A stretch of DNA of 64,000 nucleotides from Brassica napus (lineage: Eukaryota > Streptophyta > Magnoliopsida > Brassicales > Brassicaceae). The notes under the pieces were generated by a model. The model made no database searches, was not told where the DNA came from, and saw nothing but the letters and a program-made list of their open reading frames with translations. Of this stretch, positions 57,890 to 64,000 are shown one piece after another; position 1 is the first letter of the stretch; each line of letters starts with the position of its first letter. A program made the position numbers and the translations under genes. The stretch is from the NCBI RefSeq assembly GCF_020379485.1, contig NC_063445.1, positions 53,345,422-53,409,421 on the forward strand, in the 5' to 3' direction.

Positions 57890-60800
57890 TCACTGACCTA
57901 GCTTCTGTCTCTTTATCCTCTCCAACGCACCCAGAGTCTTCCCTGCACCGTCTTCCTCAGCTTCTTTACCATCTTCCTCTCTCTTTCTAGCAAGTCCTCC
58001 AAACACAGCAGCAGGGACTTCTTTCTGAGCGATCTCTACATTGTCGTCTCCATCAGACTCATCTTCATCGCTCTCGTCAGGAAGCTCAATATCTTCCCCA
58101 TTCCCTGTCACAGGCTTCCCCGCATTCTCACCTGACTGCGAGATGACTCCTGCGCTCACAAACCCAACTCTCCTCCCACCATCCTTAGATGTAACCGTGG
58201 TAGACATTGGCGCCGCCATGAGCTGCCTCTCCAGAGCCGCCATTTCATCTTCTGGCAAACCCGCTTTCTTCAGCTCGTCTTTCGCCTCCTCCACGTCTAT
58301 CTTGTCCTTTTGCATCATGTTCTCCGGCAGAATGAAATGAGTCTGAAACAAAAAAACATATCAAATACTGTCAGGTTGGTTGATTCCTTGAGAGCTGAAA
58401 GCAATAGAAAGAGGATAAGAGAGCAAACCTGACTGTAACTTGCGGAAACGCTTCTCTTGATCCTAAGCATCTCTCTATACGTGTCTTCATTCCCATGGAG
58501 CACCTCAAACTCGTGCCACTTGTTCCAGAACTCCGGGTCGGATCTCGGATCAGCGTACTGAGAGGCGTACTTGTAGACAGCACGAGAACGATCAATCTCT
58601 CCCAAGCTTCTCTCCAGCTCTGCGAACTTTATGCACATGATCTTCACATCCTTGTGTGGAAGTCCAGATTCTATTGCTTGCTCGTATATCTCTCTCGTTC
58701 TTGGAACACCGAAGATCTCTGCCGCACGGGAAATGTATATCTCGTACATCTCCAGCCTCTGGCCTTCTGGAACCTTCTTGGTGGCTTCTTCGTAAACTTT
58801 CATGGCTCGCTTGGCTAGACCGTAATCCTCTTCTAGCTTGGCGTACTGAAGGTATAAGGTCCTGACAGCATCTGATGGAGCCTGAAAGAAAGATAGAGAA
58901 GTTAGATCAAACACAAAATAGCCTTTTAATCCAATGTTTGTAAAACCGAACCGAATAATTATTTGGGTCACAGTTCAATTGACCGAGTCAGACATGATTT
59001 AATAACCTGGTTCGACATATTTTCAATATATATTTTAAATTAATATTAGTAAATATGACATAACTAATACATAAATATATATTAAACTTAAACTAGTTTT
59101 TTGTTCATATGGTTGGTTTATAGATTTCTGATAGTTTTAATGGTTTTTATCTAATTTAATAACTTCCGAGTTCTAATCAAGCTACGTGACCGGTTAATGG
59201 TAAAACATGGTCTAACCATCGGGTCGTCCGGTTTTGAAAACACTAAAGAAAGTGTAGACTTACCATTGAAACAGCATGCTCAAACAACTCTCTGGCCCGC
59301 TCCAGCTTTGCCTTTCCATATCTCTTGACAAACTTCGTAAGATAAGTAACCCATATGTCTTTCACATGAGGATACTTGAATATCTTGACACCTCTCTCAT
59401 ACACCTTGAAAGCATCTTCAAAGTACTTATTCTCCTCAAGAAGGTAAGCATAGTTCAGAATGATCTGAGGAGTAGCTATCCTCAGATCCAATATCTTCTC
59501 GTACACAGCTCTCGTCGACTCCAGCGTCCCAAGGCTTTCCTCCAAATCAACGTAAAAGGACCAAAGCCTCAAGGACCTGTGCAGCTTCATCTGAACCGGC
59601 TCGTTCCCATCAGCAGCCACTCTCCTTTTGACTTCTACCGTTGGCACAGCTGTAGCGCGCCTCATCAGCTCTAACGCTCCTTTGAAATTCTTGTGCCTCA
59701 GCTCCATCTCAGCCCACTCACACCAGACGCTGGCGAGATGGTCGACCGTCTTGTAGTTCACTTGAACCGCCTTGTCCAGAATCACTCTAGTGTTGACCAA
59801 GTCTTTGTGGTCTTCATACAATTTAGCAAACGCAACCCACAACGTGTGAGGCTTCCCAAGGGCCTTCATAGGATCAACAGTCCTCACTGCTTCTGTGTAA
59901 GTGAGAATCTGCTTCGCTGCGTCTCCCTCGAAGATCTTAACTCTCCGATGCCACTGCTCAACGTTGTGTGGGTTCTGCCTAAGGAGGACACTGTTGGCTA
60001 ACGCAGGCCTTCTGTTCATCAGCTCCTCCAAGCGAGCCAACCTCAGATCAACATCGTTATCATCGTTAAGCCAAAACCCATTCAGTATCTTCCTCTGCAG
60101 CTCCTTCACAGACAGAGAAAAGTTAAGCCGGACATCCTCCTCCTCATTCTCCTCTTCAGCCTCATCTTCTTCCTCATCACTCGAACTCATCATCTCCATC
60201 TTCTTGGCAACAGTACTCTCCTCAAACCTCGAATACACATCGAATATAACACTAAAGTCCCTCACAGTCACAACCTTCATCATCCCTTCCTCATAAACAT
60301 CCCTAGCCTTCTCAAGCAGATTCTTCCTAATGTAATAATCCGCAAGAGACGTCCACAGCATCCCAACCTCGTCGGTAAACTTCCTAATCCCTCCTCTAAT
60401 AATAGCATCCACATTCAACCCCGAGATCTCATTAGCATGACGCACAAGAAGCTCACAAAGCTCCATCCACAGCTTATGCTTAGTCTTCCCTTTAATAGAA
60501 TAAAACTGATCATCATTCAAAACAAAAGCCAACCTCTCCGCAGCCTCTTGCCAACGAGCAGACTTCAACAGAAACTCAATAAACTCCTCAATATGAGAAG
60601 GATCATACATAAGATACCTCCTGTAAACTCTAAGCGAGGTCTCAATGGGAACACCCTCCTGCCCCACAAAGACGAGATACGGCTCCCAGATCCTCTCGTG
60701 CTGAGTCACAGGCAAGGCACAGAGCGCACGATCAAACGTCCTCCTCGTCCTAGTCACGAGCCTCTGAGCTGTAAGCGTCTGGAGATACATAACCCAGATC

Positions 60801-61108
60801 CTAGGCATCTTGTGCATAGTCACGAGCCCTCTCTCGAAAGTGTTGTTGAGGGAGTCGTAGTGAGGGTGAGTCACGGGGAGGTTACGAACGATCTCGAGCC
60901 TCTCGCGGAGGTAGGCGTGCCAGAGCTTGTAGCTTCCGGGGAGGGCTTTGAGGGCTCTCTCGTAGATGACGAAGCGTTTCTTGAAGGGGGAGTCGGATTT
61001 GGAGATGAGGTAGCGCCACCAGAGCTTGAGGCTGAAGGGGTTTCGGAGGATCTCTTCCTCGTAGACGAGGTCTTCTTGGGAAGGGTAGAGATCTTGGGAG
61101 ATAGCCAT
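57890..61108 (-). CDS. SYF1: pre-mRNA splicing factor SYF1 (HAT/TPR repeat protein)
   Basis: Three exons on the minus strand (61108-59264, 58881-58429 and 58342-57890) encode 916 residues, close to the 917 of Arabidopsis At5g28740. SYF1 (human XAB2) is a scaffold of the Prp19/NineTeen-associated complex in the activated spliceosome, in the nucleus. The protein is almost entirely HAT (half-a-TPR) helices with recurring LWWRYL, ALKALPGSYKLWHAYL, RIWVMYL and VWCEWAEMEL signatures. An acidic loop (SSDEEEDEAEEENEEED) lies near residues 300-317. The C-terminal part has FILPENMMQKDKIDVEEAK and an acidic/basic tail ending KRQKLGQ. The ATG at 61108 (MAISQDLYPSQEDL) is the family start. The intron between exons 1 and 2 carries AT-rich repeat-like sequence with aaccgaaccg motifs. 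Confidence 0.95.
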
Positions 61109-61364
61109 AGCTTTAGATCTACGATTGGAGGAGATAAAGGTAGAGACTTTAGCGTTTGTTTAGTGAATTGAGGATGTAGGATGGGTCTGGGAAGCTTACC
61201 TAGTAATGGGTAGAGGTCAATTTTCGACGGCGCGGTGGTGAGGAGCAGCAGACGACGGTGAAGGTTGTTGCTTTTTTTCTCCCCAGCGTGAAGGTTTTTG
61301 TTAGGGTTGGGGGAAGGAAGAGCGAGGATGTGAGTTTTGTCAAGTGTTATAGATTTGGAAATTA
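61109..61364 (-). promoter_or_regulatory. SYF1 leader and proximal promoter
   Basis: GC-richer stretch directly upstream of the SYF1 ATG, with purine-rich leader sequence on the minus strand. No clear TATA box, consistent with a housekeeping gene. Assignment is by position. Confidence 0.4.
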
Positions 61365-62040
61365 AACCGAACTAAAACGTACCAACCAAACCAAATTTAA
61401 TTCGGAGTTTTATCAAACCCGAGTTAACAAAACCGGATCAAACACAAACCAAACCCCAAATTAAACCGGAACTCTATTACAGGATAATAAAGTATGACAA
61501 ATAAGTTATAGAATAAATTGTATTCAGTGAACACCGAGTCAAATCAAACCAACCGAACCGAAATCGATCCGAACCAAACCAACGTCTATTATCAAATAGG
61601 TTGATTTAAGATTTTCTCAACTCGAACAAACCAAACCGAACTGAACCAAAAAAACAATGTATTTTTGTTATTATTTACATTAAACATAATAGCAATATAC
61701 AATATACTAAATTCTAAAACTAAAGTCACTATTAACTGTGTTAACAATGTTGGGTTTTTAGTTTTCTATTTATTTTGGTTTGATTGTGTTCTTATAAACT
61801 TTTGTGGTTTTTTAAGATTGTGTTTCAGTTTTTTATTAGATTTAATTTACATAGTTCATTTTTTATATCCACCATGTGTTATAAAATATTATTTTTTAAA
61901 AAAAAAATTAAACTGGATCTGATTAAGGTAAATTAAACCGATTCAAACCAAATTAATTATGGTTTACTCCAGTTGGAAAAATTTATAAAACTGAATTAAC
62001 CAAATCGAACCGAATCTAAACTGAACCGATAAAATAACCA
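61365..62040. repeat. degenerate AACCGA/AACCAAA-rich repeat region
   Basis: Dense, irregular copies of aaccgaac, aaccaaac and accgaacc occur at 61365-61660 and 61930-62030, with AT-rich sequence between. Similar motif clusters appear near 37980-38010, 38940-39130 and 58935-58990. Such degenerate microsatellite-like stretches are common in Brassicaceae intergenic DNA. No unit boundaries or TE ends are seen. Confidence 0.6.
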
Positions 62041-63189
62041 GAAGTGTTCACCCCTAAAGGAAACAATGTAAATGAGAAAGAAAAAACTGTATTTTTTAAA
62101 TTGTAAATGTTATAATAACATTCATATCAATCGATCAAAATATATCTTAGATAAATTTATTTTAACCAAAAAGTTGGAGAACAAGGTATTAGTCATGTGG
62201 CTTCTCTTAATCACCACTTTGATAAAACTAAATAACTAAAAATAAATAAATCATTACAAAAATATAAGCAAAACAACAAGAGCAAGAAATACTAATAAAA
62301 TCAATTAAACATGTATATACATATGCTTAAAAGGTTGAATAGCTCTTTTGGATAATAATAATATCCAATATATATGTTAGTTACATCTGTACTAATTCAG
62401 TAATCAACCAGTTTTCTATTTTTTTTTTTCTTTTTCACATATATCATCAATATATAAAACAAACGAGTTGCTAATATGAAAGAATAGCAGTAAAATAATG
62501 TGCTAGAAGAGAGTTGATAGATACAACTTCATGAGTTAATGTCTAATGCTGATAGACTATGACAATAGAGCCGGTTTAGAGGTAAGGCTTATGAAACACA
62601 AGTTATAGGCGTTAACATGTATACAACTTTGAGGGTGTCGTTTATGTAAACGAATCTTGCAATGTCCTGGTATATTCAGCTTCGCTAGGCTTCACTGTGT
62701 ATGGATTAAAAATTCAAACCATTAGCTAATTAAGTCGACATAAATATACCTAGCTAACTTGGACTATGTAATGTGTTTAGAGCTGTGATTGAGTTAGGAT
62801 GATCCATGCCATTTGACATGCTCCCCACATGAAGAATGGAGGGAGATGTGATGAATATATCGGTGTGTCACTGTGTCTATAATACTGTGCTGATGTTGAA
62901 TCTGAATTTGTGGGTTGAATGGAGTTTTGCCTTAACTAGTGCTCAATATGATATTTAAGAAAAAAAAAACATTTTGTGTTACTTATCTCCTTGCATTACA
63001 ATGTCACTTAAGAAGTTATTGATAGACATGTAAGATACTGTCAGAAATTCATATCAAGACAATCAAAGATCTGTACATTGCATATGACACATGTGACGTT
63101 CTTAGAGCACCTCCATCAATAATGAATTTTCATCCTAGATATTTTTAAAATTTATGTATCAATTTGTCAAACTATAAAAGGTTTTGTTG
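62041..63189. other. intergenic spacer
   Basis: AT-rich sequence. Near 63100 a cttagagcacctccatca stretch resembles the terminus of a small TIR element but no partner was found. No gene is seen. Confidence 0.45.
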
Positions 63190-63475
63190 TAACAACCCGT
63201 TCCGTGGATCCCAAATTGGCTCCGAAGAGCACCGACCCTAACCCTTCACATGTGAACCCTAGCTCCTCCCATGTAGGTTATTGGTGCGATTTATATTCCT
63301 CGAACCAAAGACCTCACCCTTTAACAACTCTTTCACAGGATAAGTTGTCACCAGTTAATATGCACCTCTTACATGTAAGTCCTAAGCTCTCTCCAACTAG
63401 GTTATTGGTGCGCTTGGCGTTCATCGAACCCAAGACCTCACCCATTAACAACTTTTGTACATGACAAATAGTCAC
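63190..63475. repeat. tandem duplication with tRNA-like B box on the minus strand
   Basis: Two related units (about 63266-63362 and 63382-63475) share aggttattggtgcg, then cgaacc-aagacctcaccc-ttaacaac, then gtcacc. Read on the minus strand, the second holds GGTTCGATGAACGCC, close to a polymerase III B box. The whole resembles an LTR or SINE-derived piece starting tgtaacaacccgttccg at about 63188. The family is not recognised. Confidence 0.5.
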
Positions 63476-64000
63476 CGATTAAGATTAATCTGAAATAAAA
63501 TCTAACTATTGTTACATTTGCTTTTTAAAAAATAAATAAAATCTAACTATTTAATAAACCATAATAAAATAAAACTATTTTTGGCTGAGAAACACAGTTT
63601 GAAAATCTAATTGATAAGATTGCTCTTATGGAAAGCATGCTTGAAAGTATTTTCACTGGTAACCATCAAATCCACAACCATATAGTAAAAGTGTATATGC
63701 ATACAGTACACAAATAAGAAAGGGCTTCATGTCTTCATCTTGAATTTCTATGTAGAGAGAGAACCATAATCTCTTACTCTCTCTGCGGTTCTTTCTTTTC
63801 TCCCAAAACTTCTCTTTCAGAGAGATCCTTCTTGGTAGGATTCTTTTACTATATCTCACCAACAAAAGTAGAAAACAAGTGCTTCAAGTTGAAACTTAGC
63901 TCACAAACGTCTACACTCATTAGTGCGATTGCATCATAAAATATTCAGCAGCTTGTGCCCAATGCCTTAATCTTTGTTTCACCTGTTGGGGATTGTCTCC
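63476..64000. other. window end, no supported gene
   Basis: AT-rich. A minus-strand open frame at 63653-63865 includes a hydrophobic start (MKPFLICVLYAYTLLLYG) but has no family match and runs out quickly. It could be the edge of a gene outside the window, but nothing supports that. Confidence 0.35.

Noticed and set aside
60437..61171. 244-codon plus-strand open frame
   Set aside because: Antisense to SYF1 exon 1, whose protein is clearly conserved; a shadow.
63653..63865. Possible secreted or membrane peptide at the window end
   Set aside because: Only a short hydrophobic stretch, no homologue recognised and no splice or promoter support.

Overview
This window is nuclear DNA of a flowering plant in the Brassicaceae, most likely tribe Brassiceae (a Brassica or Raphanus type). 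Evidence is multi-exon genes with GT-AG introns, AT-rich spacers, tRNA-derived SINEs, L1-type LINEs, Helitrons, Copia and Gypsy-like LTR elements, and a run of genes whose predicted proteins match known Arabidopsis thaliana proteins closely. Locus names below come from recalled family knowledge, not from a search.

Left block (1-14.9 kb): a DUF538 gene, an F-box gene and an R2R3-MYB gene (MYB78 type), in the order of Arabidopsis At5g49600, At5g49610 and At5g49620. Between the F-box gene and MYB78 sits a probable cut-and-paste DNA element that carries an antisense pectate lyase fragment. It was split by a full-length LINE with a perfect 14-bp target-site duplication (TSD).

Middle (14.9-32.1 kb): no intact host gene. 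It holds a Stowaway-like MITE, two SINEs, a second full-length LINE on the minus strand with a 15-bp TSD, a Gypsy-like LTR element nested in an RNase H remnant, a Helitron end and a DNA transposon remnant. The LTR element carries a minisatellite that is open in three frames.

Right block (32.1-61.1 kb): a caleosin gene with a Helitron in its last intron, PHL1 (phosphate-starvation GARP factor), a truncated PP2A B''-type pseudogene, GME (GDP-mannose 3,5-epimerase, ascorbate pathway), a decayed Copia element, bZIP63, TatA (thylakoid Tat translocase) and SYF1 (spliceosome). These correspond to At5g29560, At5g29000, At5g28900/28850, At5g28840, At5g28770, At5g28750 and At5g28740. The collinear run of Arabidopsis chromosome-5 block Q abuts the block W segment of the left side. 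This is the Wa/Q association described for the ancestor of the Brassica genomes, so the TE-filled interval at about 15-32 kb is probably the fusion junction.

The genes are independent single-gene units, not an operon. The most notable non-gene structures are the junction; a seven-copy 75-bp repeat in the GME leader intron that reads in frame into the enzyme; an inverted pair of TRIM-like LTRs; a captured pectate lyase fragment; a duplicated splice donor in the TatA intron; and a caleosin with an altered proline knot.
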